Shown: positions 47,023 through 57,501, numbered from the stretch's first letter. The stretch: 64,000 nucleotides of DNA from Deltaproteobacteria bacterium (GCA_016875405.1 VGRJ01000001.1:1-64000); one strand, 5' to 3'. Program-made: numbers and translations. The notes: generated from the letters alone by a model not told the origin.

Positions 47023-49353
47023 ATGAGCGCCGAAGACAAGCCTCATACCCCGCCAAAGCCGGTCCGCCCGAGCGTCAGCATCGGGCACATGGTCCGCAAG
47101 TACTGGCCGACGGCGGTGACCACCTTCGTCGCGGTCGTGACGGGCACGGTGTTCTACACGCTCGGCCAGACGCGCATCTACCAGGCCGAAGCGACGGTGA
47201 TGTTCGACCCGCGGCCGCCGAAGCCGCTCGGCCATCGCGTCGAGACCATCGTCGACCTCGGGACCGACAACTACTGGGGCAATCAGGAGTACTACGAGAC
47301 CCAGTACCACATCATCAAGTCGCGCCGAATCTCGCTCATGGTCGTCAACGAGCTCGGGCTCCACAACGACCTCGCCTTCTTGCAAAACACCCCATCAGGG
47401 GGAAGCCCGAAGGGCACGTCGGCGAAGGTCTCGCCGGAGCGCGCGGCGGACGAGCTGCGAGGCCGTATCGAGGTGCAGCCGGTTCGAGACAGCCGGCTCG
47501 CGACCGTCAAGCTGAAGGACGCGAACCCGGATCGCGCCCAGCGAATCCTGTCTGCCCTCATCGACAGCTACGTGAACCAGAACCTCGAGAACGCGCTCGA
47601 GAACACGAGCACGGCGAGCGACTGGCTGCGCAACCAGCTCGACACGTTGAACGGCGACCTCAAGACGAGCGAGGAGGCGCTGCACTCCTATAAGAAGCAG
47701 AACGACATCCTCTCGGTCGCGTTCGACGACAAGTCGAGCATGCTCTCCGACGAGATGAAGGCGGTGAACGCCGAGCTCACTCGCGTCAAGGCGCTCCTGC
47801 AAGAGGCCTCGGCGCGCAAGGCGGTGCTCGACTCGGTGCCAGAGAACGACCCGCGGCTCATCCAGTCGTCCGAGCTCATGAAGAGCGCCGTGCTCACCTC
47901 GCTCCGCGCGCAGTTCGAGCAGGCGTCGAGCGAGCGCGATGCCCTCCTCGGCGCGGGCAAGGGCAAGAACCATCACGAGGTTCGCGCCTCCGAGCGGCGC
48001 GTCCGCTCCGCCGAAGCGGCCATTCAAAAAGAGATCCAGAACATCAAGCGCTCGGTGGCGCGAGACCTCGAGGTGCTCGGGAAGCAGGCCGGCGGTCTGC
48101 AGGGCATGCTCAACAAGTCGAAGGATCAGGCCCACTCGCTGAACCAGCTCGAGATCGAGTTCAACCGCCTGCGTCGCAACAAAGAGAACACCGAAAAGCT
48201 CTACTCCCTCGTGCTCGAGCGCACGAAGGAGGCCGACCTCGCGCAGATGATGCGGGTCAACAACATCAGCGTCGTCGATCGTCCGCTGCAGCCGCGCTCG
48301 CCCGTGTCGCCGAAGGTTCCCCTCAACTTGGCCGCCGGCATCTTCGGCGGCCTCCTGCTCGGGATCGCCGCGGCGTTCATTCGTGGCCTGATGGACCGAA
48401 CGGTCAAGGTCCCCGACGACCTCGAGGAGGAGTTCGGGCTGACCTTCCTCGGGCTCTTGCCGCAGGTAGCGAGCGGCCTCTTCGGCTCGGGCGGCTACAA
48501 GTACGGCTACGCGAAGCGCAAGCGGCGGCGCGGTCAGCCGGTGAAGGAGGGCAAGCCAGAGCTCATCGTCCACGATCAGCCGACGAGCAACGTGGCCGAG
48601 GCGTCGCGCGCCATCCGCACCAACCTCATGTTCATGGCGCCGGACAACCCGCATCAGGTCCTCCTCGTGACGAGTCCGGGGCCGTCCGAGGGCAAGACGA
48701 CGGTGGCCTGCTCGATCAGCGTGGCGATGGCGCAGACGGGCCAGCGCGTGCTCCTCGTCGACTGCGATCTCCGCCGGCCCCGCATCCACCGCGTCTTTGA
48801 TCGTGGCTCCGAGAGCGGCGTCTCGACCGCCCTCCTCGGTGGCAGCCTCGACGAGGCGATCACGCCGACGCCGGTGCCGAACCTCTACGTCCTCCCCGCC
48901 GGCCCGATCCCGCCGAACCCTGCCGAGCTCCTCCACACCGAGAAGTTCCGACAGCTCATCGCCGAGCTCCGTGGTCGCTACGACCGCGTGATCATCGACA
49001 GCCCGCCAGTCGTCGCGGTCACCGACCCGACGATCCTGTCGACGCTCGTCGATGGGACGGTGCTCGTGGTGCGCGCGTTCAAGACGCGCAAGGAGCTGGC
49101 GCGTCACGCGCTCCGCTCGATCCAGGACGTGGGCGGCAAGCTCGTCGGTGGCGTCCTGAACGCCGTCGACTTCTCGAAGATCGAGTACAAATACTCGTAC
49201 TACTACTACCGGCGCGAGGGTTACTACGGCGAGGAGAAAGCCGACGCAAAGACGCGCGAGCGCGCCCTCGAGGTGGTCGCCGGGCGACGCGGGTCCTCGC
49301 GCGACACAAACGACGACGACGACAACGCCGCGGCCTCGTCCCCGGCCGAGTGA
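47023..49353 (+). CDS. polysaccharide chain-length determinant / BY-type tyrosine autokinase (Wzc-like)
   Basis: Wzz-like N-terminus, TSPGPSEGKTTVACSISVAMA Walker A, VDCDLRRPRIH Walker A', Tyr-rich tail YKYSYYYYRREGYYGEE. Confidence 0.92.
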   Translation: MSAEDKPHTPPKPVRPSVSIGHMVRKYWPTAVTTFVAVVTGTVFYTLGQTRIYQAEATVMFDPRPPKPLGHRVETIVDLGTDNYWGNQEYYETQYHIIKSRRISLMVVNELGLHNDLAFLQNTPSGGSPKGTSAKVSPERAADELRGRIEVQPVRDSRLATVKLKDANPDRAQRILSALIDSYVNQNLENALENTSTASDWLRNQLDTLNGDLKTSEEALHSYKKQNDILSVAFDDKSSMLSDEMKAVNAELTRVKALLQEASARKAVLDSVPENDPRLIQSSELMKSAVLTSLRAQFEQASSERDALLGAGKGKNHHEVRASERRVRSAEAAIQKEIQNIKRSVARDLEVLGKQAGGLQGMLNKSKDQAHSLNQLEIEFNRLRRNKENTEKLYSLVLERTKEADLAQMMRVNNISVVDRPLQPRSPVSPKVPLNLAAGIFGGLLLGIAAAFIRGLMDRTVKVPDDLEEEFGLTFLGLLPQVASGLFGSGGYKYGYAKRKRRRGQPVKEGKPELIVHDQPTSNVAEASRAIRTNLMFMAPDNPHQVLLVTSPGPSEGKTTVACSISVAMAQTGQRVLLVDCDLRRPRIHRVFDRGSESGVSTALLGGSLDEAITPTPVPNLYVLPAGPIPPNPAELLHTEKFRQLIAELRGRYDRVIIDSPPVVAVTDPTILSTLVDGTVLVVRAFKTRKELARHALRSIQDVGGKLVGGVLNAVDFSKIEYKYSYYYYRREGYYGEEKADAKTRERALEVVAGRRGSSRDTNDDDDNAAASSPAE

Positions 49354-49361
49354 GAGCGACC

Positions 49362-50318
49362 ATGAAGGCATTCATCACCGGAGGTGCTGGATTCATCGGC
49401 TCCCACCTCACCGAAGCGCTGCTCGACGCCGGCCACGAGGTCTTCATCCTCGACGACCTGTCGACAGGCTCCGCCGAGAATTTCCGCCCCTTCAAGGCGA
49501 ACCCGCGATTTCACCACCACATCGCGTCCTTCCTCGAGGTCCCGCTCGTAAACGAGCTCGTCGACACGGCCGACGTGACCTACCACCTCGCGGCCGCCGT
49601 CGGCGTCAAGCTCATCGTCGAGAGCCCGGTCCACACGATCGAGACGAACGTGCGCGGCACCGAGATCGTGCTCGCCGCAGCGGCGAAGAAGCAGCGCCCT
49701 GTGTTCATCGCATCGACGAGCGAGGTCTACGGCAAATCAGCGGAGTTTCCATTCCGCGAAGAGGGCGACCTCGTGATGGGCGCGACCAGCAAGGGTCGCT
49801 GGTCGTACGCTTGCTCCAAGGCGATCGACGAGTTTCTCGCGCTCGCCTACTTCAAAGAGAGAAAGCTCCCAACGGTCGTCGGGCGCCTCTTCAACACCGT
49901 CGGCCCGCGTCAGTCGGCGCGCTACGGCATGGTCTTGCCGAGCTTTGCGCGTCAAGCCCTCGCGGGTGAGCCGATCACGGTCTACGGCGACGGGACCCAG
50001 TCGCGCTGCTTCTGCCATGTAAAGGACACCGTGCGCGCGCTCGTCGGGGTGATGCAGAACAGCCGGGCGTACGGCGAGGTGTTCAACATCGGGAGCACAC
50101 GCGAGGTCAGCATCGGCGGGCTCGCCGAGATGGTGCGCGACGCCGCGGGCTCGAAGAGCGAGATCGTCCGCGTCCCCTACGCGGAGGCGTACGCCGAGGG
50201 CTTCGAGGATATGATGCGGCGCGTCCCAAGCATCGAAAAGATCCGCGGTCACCTCGGCTGGGAGCCGAAGATCGCGCTGGAAGAGATCGTGCGCGATGTC
50301 GTCGCCTCCGTCGCGTAG
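49362..50318 (+). CDS. NAD-dependent epimerase/dehydratase
   Basis: ITGGAGFIGSHLTEALL; YACSK; nucleotide-sugar SDR fold. Confidence 0.92.
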   Translation: MKAFITGGAGFIGSHLTEALLDAGHEVFILDDLSTGSAENFRPFKANPRFHHHIASFLEVPLVNELVDTADVTYHLAAAVGVKLIVESPVHTIETNVRGTEIVLAAAAKKQRPVFIASTSEVYGKSAEFPFREEGDLVMGATSKGRWSYACSKAIDEFLALAYFKERKLPTVVGRLFNTVGPRQSARYGMVLPSFARQALAGEPITVYGDGTQSRCFCHVKDTVRALVGVMQNSRAYGEVFNIGSTREVSIGGLAEMVRDAAGSKSEIVRVPYAEAYAEGFEDMMRRVPSIEKIRGHLGWEPKIALEEIVRDVVASVA

Positions 50319-51528
50319 GCGTCGCGTCGCGCTCGTCACGACCCACCCGGTGCAGTACCACGGGCCGTGGTTTCGAAGGCTCGCCGCGAACGCGGGCGTC
50401 GAGCTACAGGTGCTGTTCGCGTGCGATCACGGCACGAAGCCGAGCTTCGACGCCGGCTTCAACGCGACGTTCGCCTGGGATCGCCTGCTCACCGACGGGT
50501 ATCGCCACGAGTTCTTGCCGAACGTTCACCCGGACCCAGGGCCACACGGCTTCTGGAACCGTACGAACCCGGTGCTTTGGAGCCGCATCCATCCGCGCGA
50601 GTTCGACGCGGTCATCGTGTTCGGGTGGGGCTTCGCGAGCGCGCTCCTCGCGGTCGCGGCGGCGCGCGCGCACGGCGTGCCGGTGGTCATGCACTCGGAG
50701 TCCAACCTTGGACCGTACACGCGTCCTCCGTGGAAGACGGCCGCCCGCAAGGCCATGCTGTCGGCGCTCTTCTCGCAGTGCGACGCGTTCCTCTCGGTGG
50801 GGTCGAAGGGTCACGAGATGTACCTCGCCTACGGAGCCGAGCCCGAGCAGGTGTTCATCGCGAATTACTGCGCCGACAACGACTTCTTCGAGGGTGAGCG
50901 CGAGCGCTTGGCACCGGAGCGCCCTGCGCTGCGAAGCGCCCTCGGTGTCGAGGACGAGCGCCCGGTCCTCGTGTGCTCGGGCAAGCTCTTCCCGGACAAA
51001 GAACCCCTCGAATTGCTCGAGGCCTTCGCCATCGTGAGGCGCGAGCGCCCGGCGCGCCTCGTGTTCCTCGGCGATGGTCCGCTGCGCCGCGACGTCGAGC
51101 GCGTGGCGCGCGAGCGAGGGGTCGGAGACGACGTGGTGATCACGGGCTTTCGCAATCAGCGCGAGCTCGGCGCGGCGTACGCCGCGGCCGACATGATGGT
51201 GTTCCCGTCGAAGCGCGAGACGTGGGGCATTGTGGTCAACGAGGCCATGCTGTTCGGCCTGCCGGTCATCTGCTCGGACCAGGTGACGGCGCACCACGAT
51301 CTCGTCGTGCCGGGCGTCACGGGTGACACCTACCCTTCGGGCGACTCGGTCGCCCTCGCCTCGATCTTGTCGAAGCGGCTCGCCGACCCGACGACGCTCC
51401 GACGGATGGGCGCGCGCGGGCTCGAGCGCATCCGGGGCTGGAACTACGACGTGGCGACGCAGCACACCATCGAAGCGATCGAGTTCGCCGTGACGCGAGC
51501 TCGTGGGCGCGGGGCCGCCGTCGCATGA
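50296..51528 (+). CDS. family-4 glycosyltransferase
   Basis: GKLFPDKEPLELLEAFAIV...LGDGPLRRDVERVARERGV...FPSKRETWGIVVNEAMLFGLPVI. Confidence 0.9.
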   Translation: MSSPPSRRRRVALVTTHPVQYHGPWFRRLAANAGVELQVLFACDHGTKPSFDAGFNATFAWDRLLTDGYRHEFLPNVHPDPGPHGFWNRTNPVLWSRIHPREFDAVIVFGWGFASALLAVAAARAHGVPVVMHSESNLGPYTRPPWKTAARKAMLSALFSQCDAFLSVGSKGHEMYLAYGAEPEQVFIANYCADNDFFEGERERLAPERPALRSALGVEDERPVLVCSGKLFPDKEPLELLEAFAIVRRERPARLVFLGDGPLRRDVERVARERGVGDDVVITGFRNQRELGAAYAAADMMVFPSKRETWGIVVNEAMLFGLPVICSDQVTAHHDLVVPGVTGDTYPSGDSVALASILSKRLADPTTLRRMGARGLERIRGWNYDVATQHTIEAIEFAVTRARGRGAAVA

Positions 51529-52991
51529 CCCGAAGCGCCGCCGACGCGAAGCCGTCGCGCGTCGCACGCGTCGTCGTCTGGACCCTACCGCTCTTCAACG
51601 TGGCGATCGCGATCGTCACGCAGCTCGTGGTGCCTCGCATGCTGCAGCTCGGCCTCTCAGAGGCCGACTACACGGTGTACGTCGGCCTCACCTCGGTCGC
51701 GGCCTACGTCGGGCTCGGCGAGGGCGGAGTCCTCGTGTCGCTCTTGCGCGAGCTCTCAAGGCTCCACGGGGCTTACGACCTCGCAGGGTTCGCGGCCGAG
51801 GCGCGGCGGTCTCGACGATTGTTCGCCGTCGCGGCGACGATCGGCGGCGTCCTCGCGAGCGTGGCCTTGTCGAGCCAAGCGACGCTCGTCACAGGGCGGC
51901 CGACGCTCTTCCTCGCCGGAGCGCTCGGTCTCGTCGCTGCCGCGATGCTGGAGCTCGCGCTCGGGAGTTTTCAGGCCGCGATGCTCTTCGCGACCGGACG
52001 CTACCTCGCCGGGCAGCTCTTTGGGACCGTGTCGGTCGTCGCGCCGCTCGGCGCCCTCACGGCTGCCCTGCTTCTGACGAGGAGCCTCACCGCCGCGGTG
52101 TGGGCCCAAGCGCTGACGACGATGGCGCTCTCGCTCGCGCGCGGTGTGCATGGTGCCATCCTGCTCCGGCGCGAGACGCGCGCCGTCGAGTCGTCGCCAA
52201 AGCCCGCGCCGCTCGGGACGGTGGTCGGCCCCGGGGCGCTGCTCAAGCTCGCCGAGGTCCTGCAGTCTGCTTCCTTCCCGCACCTGCTCACGGTCCTCGC
52301 ACCGTGGGTCGTCCCGGGAGCGATCCCCGCGCGCACCTACGCAAACGCGACCCGCCTGGTCACGCAACAGTTCGTCAATTTGCTCCAGGTGCACGTGACG
52401 CGCGGGCTCGCCGGAGACGACAGCGCGCGGGCGCAAGCCCGCGAGAACTACGCTGTCGCAGCCACCTTCCTCACCTCGCTGCAGCTGCTCGAGCTCGCAG
52501 GGGCAGCCGCCCTCGCGTCCACGGTGTTCGCGGTCTGGCTGCCCAACCAGGCGGAGCACGTCGCCACGCTGCTCCCTTTCATGCTCGCGTGGCAGGCGCT
52601 CCTCGCCGCGTGCCTACCGGCCGACATCCTGTTCGTGGCCGCCGGGCACATGCGGCTCCTCGGACTCGTGAGACTTGGGTCGACGGCCCTCGGCCTCGTG
52701 GCGGTCGGGCTCGCGACGGGACCGCTCGGCCGCGGAGCGTTGGGCTTCGGGCTCGCGCTCGCAGCGCTCCCGCTGGCCGCGTTTGGACTGTGGGGAGAGT
52801 TGACTTTACTCAAGAGCGATGCGCCCCCACGCGAGGTCACCGTTCGACGCTACGGGCTCGCGTTCGCGGCCGCGCTGGGCTGCGTCGTCTTTCGCGAGAG
52901 GCCGATGCTCGCGGTGGCGACGTGCGCGCTCGCAGCGCTGCCGGGCCTGCCGTCCTCGATTCGCGGCGTCCGTCGGCTCTTAAAGCGTTAG
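51525..52991 (+). CDS. Wzx-like polysaccharide flippase
   Basis: Polytopic 488-aa protein in a polysaccharide locus; overlaps upstream gene by ATGA. Confidence 0.78.
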   Translation: MTRSAADAKPSRVARVVVWTLPLFNVAIAIVTQLVVPRMLQLGLSEADYTVYVGLTSVAAYVGLGEGGVLVSLLRELSRLHGAYDLAGFAAEARRSRRLFAVAATIGGVLASVALSSQATLVTGRPTLFLAGALGLVAAAMLELALGSFQAAMLFATGRYLAGQLFGTVSVVAPLGALTAALLLTRSLTAAVWAQALTTMALSLARGVHGAILLRRETRAVESSPKPAPLGTVVGPGALLKLAEVLQSASFPHLLTVLAPWVVPGAIPARTYANATRLVTQQFVNLLQVHVTRGLAGDDSARAQARENYAVAATFLTSLQLLELAGAAALASTVFAVWLPNQAEHVATLLPFMLAWQALLAACLPADILFVAAGHMRLLGLVRLGSTALGLVAVGLATGPLGRGALGFGLALAALPLAAFGLWGELTLLKSDAPPREVTVRRYGLAFAAALGCVVFRERPMLAVATCALAALPGLPSSIRGVRRLLKR

Positions 52992-53924
52992 CAGGCCGAG
53001 CGCGAGCACGGCTCGATCCGCGAGGCGCTCGTAACCCGCGAGCGTGTAGTGACATCCGTCGTGGTACGCGGGGTCCCTCGTCAGGTCGTCGACCAAGACG
53101 AGTCGAACGCGCGGGTCGACGGCGGCGACGGTGGCTTGCGCCGCACGCACGCCGTCGGTGCGACGACCGCACGCGCCCTCCGCGGTCTGGACGATGACGA
53201 TGCGCTCGAGCTTCGGGTAGTCGTGCCACCACGCCGCGACGAGCGTCTCGAGGCTCGCCCCATACTCGGCGGCGGAAGCCTCGCCATCGGCCTCACCCTG
53301 CGCCCACAGGACCACCGTGGGCTCCGCCCCCGACGCGGTCCACGAATCACGCGCAAGGCGGTAGTTGTTGCGGCCGCTCGAATCGACGTCGCCCGCGACC
53401 ATGGCCACGTCGCTCGAGGCGGGGAGGAAGTACGAGAGCGCCTGCCCAGGCCAGCCGTGGTTGTCGACGCGACCGGGCACCTCGGAGCTCCCGAGGATGC
53501 CGCGCATCGTTCGGCCGGCGAGCGCGCCGACGCCGGCGCCGACATGTCCGGGAAGCCCGACCTTGGCCGTGACCCAACCTTCGCCCTCCCAAGTGAGCAG
53601 GTCTGCGCTGTCGTAGATGCCGGCTTCAGGGAACTCGAACGTGGTCGCGTTGGACTGCCCGTTGACGAAGAGGACGGAGTCGCTCGGGCCGCTCTCGGCT
53701 CCACCGGCGCCCGCCGATACGGCCGGCCTCGAGCCCCCGCGTGGCGCCGCGCTCGAGTTCGTCGAGTCGCCGACCGAGGCATCGAGCGGCGCGCCGTCGA
53801 CCAACGTCATGAATTCGCTGCGACCCCCGACGCACGCCGTGGTCGTGACGACGAACCACGCCGCGAGGGCCGCCGTCGACGAACGGTGAGACGGCCGAAG
53901 AGGGCTTGCCTTGCGGAGCTCCAT
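52980..53924 (-). CDS. SASA-domain carbohydrate acetylesterase
   Basis: LFVNGQSNATTF; VVLWAQGEADGEASAAEY; GCHYTLAGYERLAD. Confidence 0.8.
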   Translation of the reverse strand: MELRKASPLRPSHRSSTAALAAWFVVTTTACVGGRSEFMTLVDGAPLDASVGDSTNSSAAPRGGSRPAVSAGAGGAESGPSDSVLFVNGQSNATTFEFPEAGIYDSADLLTWEGEGWVTAKVGLPGHVGAGVGALAGRTMRGILGSSEVPGRVDNHGWPGQALSYFLPASSDVAMVAGDVDSSGRNNYRLARDSWTASGAEPTVVLWAQGEADGEASAAEYGASLETLVAAWWHDYPKLERIVIVQTAEGACGRRTDGVRAAQATVAAVDPRVRLVLVDDLTRDPAYHDGCHYTLAGYERLADRAVLALGLLTL

Positions 53925-53955
53925 GCGCGAGGGAGCCTATCACTTTTGCGCATGC

Positions 53956-54447
53956 TCAAGGGCCCGCCACGCCGGGGCGGCGCGGCAGCGGCGGGAGCTC
54001 CGGGAACGCGAGCTCGACCCGCCAGAGGTCCTTCTCAAGGACGCATGGGATGTGCACGACTTGATCGGAGCCGACCCCCAACACATCGACGAGGGCGTGC
54101 TTGCCGACGACCTTCGCCTCGAAGGACTGAGGGGCGAAGCGCAGCCGCGCGCGCGAAGGCACGATCATCGACCAAGGCGTGCGCTGACGGCCGCTCGCGT
54201 TGCTGTAACGTTCCGCTCGCGCCTTCAGGTTCGACTGCGCCGCTTCGGACAGCAACTCGTAGACGGCCTTGGCGTCCTCGTCGGCTCCGTCGAGTGCGCC
54301 GAGCCGCTCGGTGAGCTCACGCACCGCACCCTCCGGGGTCGCGTCGACCGGGCGGCGGGAGCAGCCCGTCGCGAGGCCAATGACGAAGAGGAGCAGGGCC
54401 GCGGCGCGCACGGGAATTAGCCTTTCGCAAGTACCGCGGGCGTGCAA
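53956..54447 (-). CDS. hypothetical lipoprotein
   Basis: LLLFVIGLATGCSRRP lipobox; start may be GTG 54411. Confidence 0.6.
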   Translation of the reverse strand: MHARGTCERLIPVRAAALLLFVIGLATGCSRRPVDATPEGAVRELTERLGALDGADEDAKAVYELLSEAAQSNLKARAERYSNASGRQRTPWSMIVPSRARLRFAPQSFEAKVVGKHALVDVLGVGSDQVVHIPCVLEKDLWRVELAFPELPPLPRRPGVAGP

Positions 54448-54456
54448 GGCACCACG

Positions 54457-55512
54457 TCAGCCGGCGAATCCGAGGCGCTCGGCGAGGGTGCGTGCCCGAT
54501 GGACGTAAGTGTGTTCGGCGAGCACGAGCGAGTGACCGGCCGCAGCGACTCGTCGCCGAAGCGGCTCGTCGGCGAGCAGGCGACGAATGGCCGAGACGAG
54601 CGCGCGATCATCGGCGGCGTAGACGGTGTGCTCCGCGTCGCGAAAAATATCCGCGAGCTCGGGGCACCCCGTGTTCACCGTCGCGACGCCGAAGAGCAGG
54701 TTCTCGAAGAAGCGCATGTTCGCCGCAGGATAGTTCGTCGGGTCGATGAGGTTGATGCACACCTTGGCTACGGACGAAGCCGTCGCGAGCTCACGGCCGA
54801 AGAGCTCACGACCTTGCCAATAATGGTCGACCCGGCCTGGCGCGGCCGAGCTCTTCTGCCAAGCGTCGCCTCCCCACACGGCCACCGAAATCCCGGCGTC
54901 GAGGAGCGCCAGGACCGAACGCTCGCGCTCGGGACGGTGATTGCCGATGAAGATGACATCCGCGGCGTAGCGAGCGCGCGTCGCATCGTCGAGCGGGTCC
55001 GCCTCATGGAGCTCCGGGTCAGCAGCGAGCGGAATCCACTCGACCCGCCGCGCACCGAGTCGCCCGAACGCCTCGACGGATTGCTTGCCGTAGCTGGCGA
55101 CGAGGTCATAAAACGGGAGGCACTCGAGGTCGTCGCGTCCGAGGTTGAGCAGCGTGTCGGGCCACACGAACGCGGAGCGGGTGTCGGGTACCGAGGCGAC
55201 CAACTGCGCGAGAGCGCCGACGCGGAGCGGGACGTGGCCGACGACGAGCACGAGGTCGGGGCGGACCTCGAGGGCCGCGAGCAAGAACTCTCGGTTCGCC
55301 TTGCGCACCCACGACTCGACGGGCACAAAGTCGTTGAAGCGCGCCCCGAGGACTCCGAGCCGCGCTTGCCGTCGAACCGCCGCGTCGAGATCGAACCCGG
55401 AGACACGCCAACCGAGCGCGGAGAACGCCCGGCGGTAGCTCGCCGCGAGCTGAAAGGACTCGCCCAATCCGACGCACAAGACGCGGCGCGCCATCGCGAT
55501 TCTGTCTATCAT
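54457..55512 (-). CDS. CgeB-like glycosyltransferase
   Basis: DVIFIGNHRPERERSVLALLDAGISVAVWGGDAW...NMRFFENLLFGVATVNTGCPELADIF. Confidence 0.75.
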   Translation of the reverse strand: MIDRIAMARRVLCVGLGESFQLAASYRRAFSALGWRVSGFDLDAAVRRQARLGVLGARFNDFVPVESWVRKANREFLLAALEVRPDLVLVVGHVPLRVGALAQLVASVPDTRSAFVWPDTLLNLGRDDLECLPFYDLVASYGKQSVEAFGRLGARRVEWIPLAADPELHEADPLDDATRARYAADVIFIGNHRPERERSVLALLDAGISVAVWGGDAWQKSSAAPGRVDHYWQGRELFGRELATASSVAKVCINLIDPTNYPAANMRFFENLLFGVATVNTGCPELADIFRDAEHTVYAADDRALVSAIRRLLADEPLRRRVAAAGHSLVLAEHTYVHRARTLAERLGFAG

Positions 55513-55518
55513 TCGTCC

Positions 55519-57429
55519 GTGGCCGACGACCAGGATCGATTTGGCGAGCACGCTTCCTCGGCCGATTCTTCACCTCTCCCAAGGGGTGCCGACGCCTCGG
55601 CGCGCGCCCTCGGCGACTGGGCGCGGTCGAATCTCTTGCCGCTGCTCGAGGGGGTCCACCCGAGTCTGCCCATTCTCGAGCTCGGCTGCGGCCCCGGCGA
55701 CCTGCTCGCATGCCTATCGAACGCGGGCTTCGCGCACGTGAGCGGCATCGAGGCCTCGAGCGAGCAGACGGCTCTCGCGCATGCTCGTGGGCTCGCGGTG
55801 CAGCGGGGCGACGCGCTCGAACAGCTCGAAGGACCAGGCTCGAGGTTCGGGGCGATCCTCGCGATGGGCCTGCTCGAACAGCTGGGCCGCGACCAGCACC
55901 TCACGCTCTTGACCGCGATCCACGATCGCCTGCTCCCGGGAGGCGTGCTCGTCGTCAAGACATCGAACGGGAGAAGCTTCGCTCCAACCCGATGGCTGGT
56001 CGGCAAACGAAGCCGAAACTCCGCGTTCACGCCGGAGTCGCTGGAGCAAGTCCTTCGACTCGCCGGCTTCGAAGACGTCGTCGCACGGGACGACGCGCCG
56101 GTCGCAGACTCGCTCACCAACACGCTTCGCCGCCGCGTCGAGGGCAGCGCCAGGGCGCTTCATTACCTCGGGACCGGTCGCTCGCAGACGGTCTGGAGCG
56201 AGCGCATGCTCTGTCGAAGCCGAAAGCCGGGTGTGCTGCCAGGGCCCGACTCGACGGCGGCGACCCCGGTGCGGGCGATGACCTTTGCGCGACCGAGCGC
56301 CCCTGCACCTCGAGAAGAAACGCCTCGCCCGTCGGGGGAACGCGCGCGGGTGCTCATCATCGGCCAGGCGCTCGCGGACATGATGATGGAGTCGTACCAG
56401 CGAGCGCTCTCACCCTATTACGATGTCAAGGTCGTCGACCCGTTCTCGGTCCTCGCGAACCTCGAGAAGAAGCTCTTCGGCACCCACTTCGGTGCGCAGG
56501 TAAACCGCGTCGCCGCCACCGTGTCGCGCGTTGCCCTCGGCAGCGAGATCGCGCCTGCCGAAGCTCGGATCCTGCGCGCGGCCGAGGAGTTCGACCCCGA
56601 CCTGATCCTGACCGACAGCGTCGAGGTGCTCCGCCCGAAGCTCGTCGAAGCGCTACGCAAGACGTGTCCGCACGCCAAGCTGATCGGCCAGTTCGGAGAC
56701 GCGATTTCGAACTTCGGTCGAGGTTACGTGTTCATCGCCGACTACGACCGCTTGTTCTTCAAGGACCGCTACATCGTCGACAAGCTACGGGCGAAGCTCC
56801 GATCGACGACGGCTTTCTACCTGCCGCAGTCGTGCGATCGTAGCCTTCACCGACGCGTCGAGTTGACTGACGCCGATCGGCATCGATACGGCTGCGACAT
56901 CGCCCTTTACGGCAACGCGTACCTCTACCGCGCGGCGACCTTGACGCCCCTGCTCGGTCGAGACGTGAAGGTCTGGGGGGGAGGCTTGCCGCGCTGGGCC
57001 AATCACAGGACCGCGTCGATGTTCACCGGCCATTACATCGCCGGAGAAGAGAAGTGTCGCGCGATGCTCGCGGCGAAAATCGCGCTGAACCCCAACCATT
57101 ACGCCGAGATCCAGGGGACCAACAAGCGCACCTTCGAGCTCGCGGCGGTCGGCGCGTTCCAGCTGACCGACACGCCCGCCCTCGCAGACGTCTTCGACTC
57201 CGCCACCGAGGTCGCGCAGTACGACACCGTCGAGGACCTGCTCGACAAGATCGACTTTTACCTCGCGCATCCGGAGCTTCGCACCGCGATGGCCGAACGG
57301 GCCCACGTACGGGCCCACAGCTCGCACACCTACGAACACCGCTGGGTGGCGATGCTCGAGACGCTCGACCTGCGCCCGCCGGCGGATTTTCCGGTCCAGC
57401 CGACGGACGTCAAGATCTGGGCTAGCTGA
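55519..57429 (+). CDS. SAM-methyltransferase fused to CgeB-like glycosyltransferase
   Basis: ILELGCGPGDLLACLSNAG methyltransferase motif I; C-terminal IALYGNAYLYRAATLTPLLGRDVKVWGGG...NKRTFELAAVGAFQLTDTPALADVF. Confidence 0.82.
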   Translation: MADDQDRFGEHASSADSSPLPRGADASARALGDWARSNLLPLLEGVHPSLPILELGCGPGDLLACLSNAGFAHVSGIEASSEQTALAHARGLAVQRGDALEQLEGPGSRFGAILAMGLLEQLGRDQHLTLLTAIHDRLLPGGVLVVKTSNGRSFAPTRWLVGKRSRNSAFTPESLEQVLRLAGFEDVVARDDAPVADSLTNTLRRRVEGSARALHYLGTGRSQTVWSERMLCRSRKPGVLPGPDSTAATPVRAMTFARPSAPAPREETPRPSGERARVLIIGQALADMMMESYQRALSPYYDVKVVDPFSVLANLEKKLFGTHFGAQVNRVAATVSRVALGSEIAPAEARILRAAEEFDPDLILTDSVEVLRPKLVEALRKTCPHAKLIGQFGDAISNFGRGYVFIADYDRLFFKDRYIVDKLRAKLRSTTAFYLPQSCDRSLHRRVELTDADRHRYGCDIALYGNAYLYRAATLTPLLGRDVKVWGGGLPRWANHRTASMFTGHYIAGEEKCRAMLAAKIALNPNHYAEIQGTNKRTFELAAVGAFQLTDTPALADVFDSATEVAQYDTVEDLLDKIDFYLAHPELRTAMAERAHVRAHSSHTYEHRWVAMLETLDLRPPADFPVQPTDVKIWAS

Positions 57430-57441
57430 GGGCCTCGGCGT

Positions 57442-57465
57442 CGGTCCCATGTCGCGACGGGACCG
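57442..57465. terminator. weak hairpin between convergent genes
   Basis: CGGTCCC-ATGTCGCGAC-GGGACCG; no T tract. Confidence 0.3.
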
Positions 57466-57501
57466 GGCGTCACGACGTGGCCGGACGCCCTCCGCTCGCG
57501 G

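Noticed and set aside
47395-49371. 658-aa minus-strand ORF
   Set aside because: Antisense to the BY-kinase; Arg/Leu/Glu-rich shadow composition
54442-55518. N-terminal extension of the 995-aa ORF
   Set aside because: Antisense to the CgeB-like gene at 54457-55512; methyltransferase domain begins after GTG 55519
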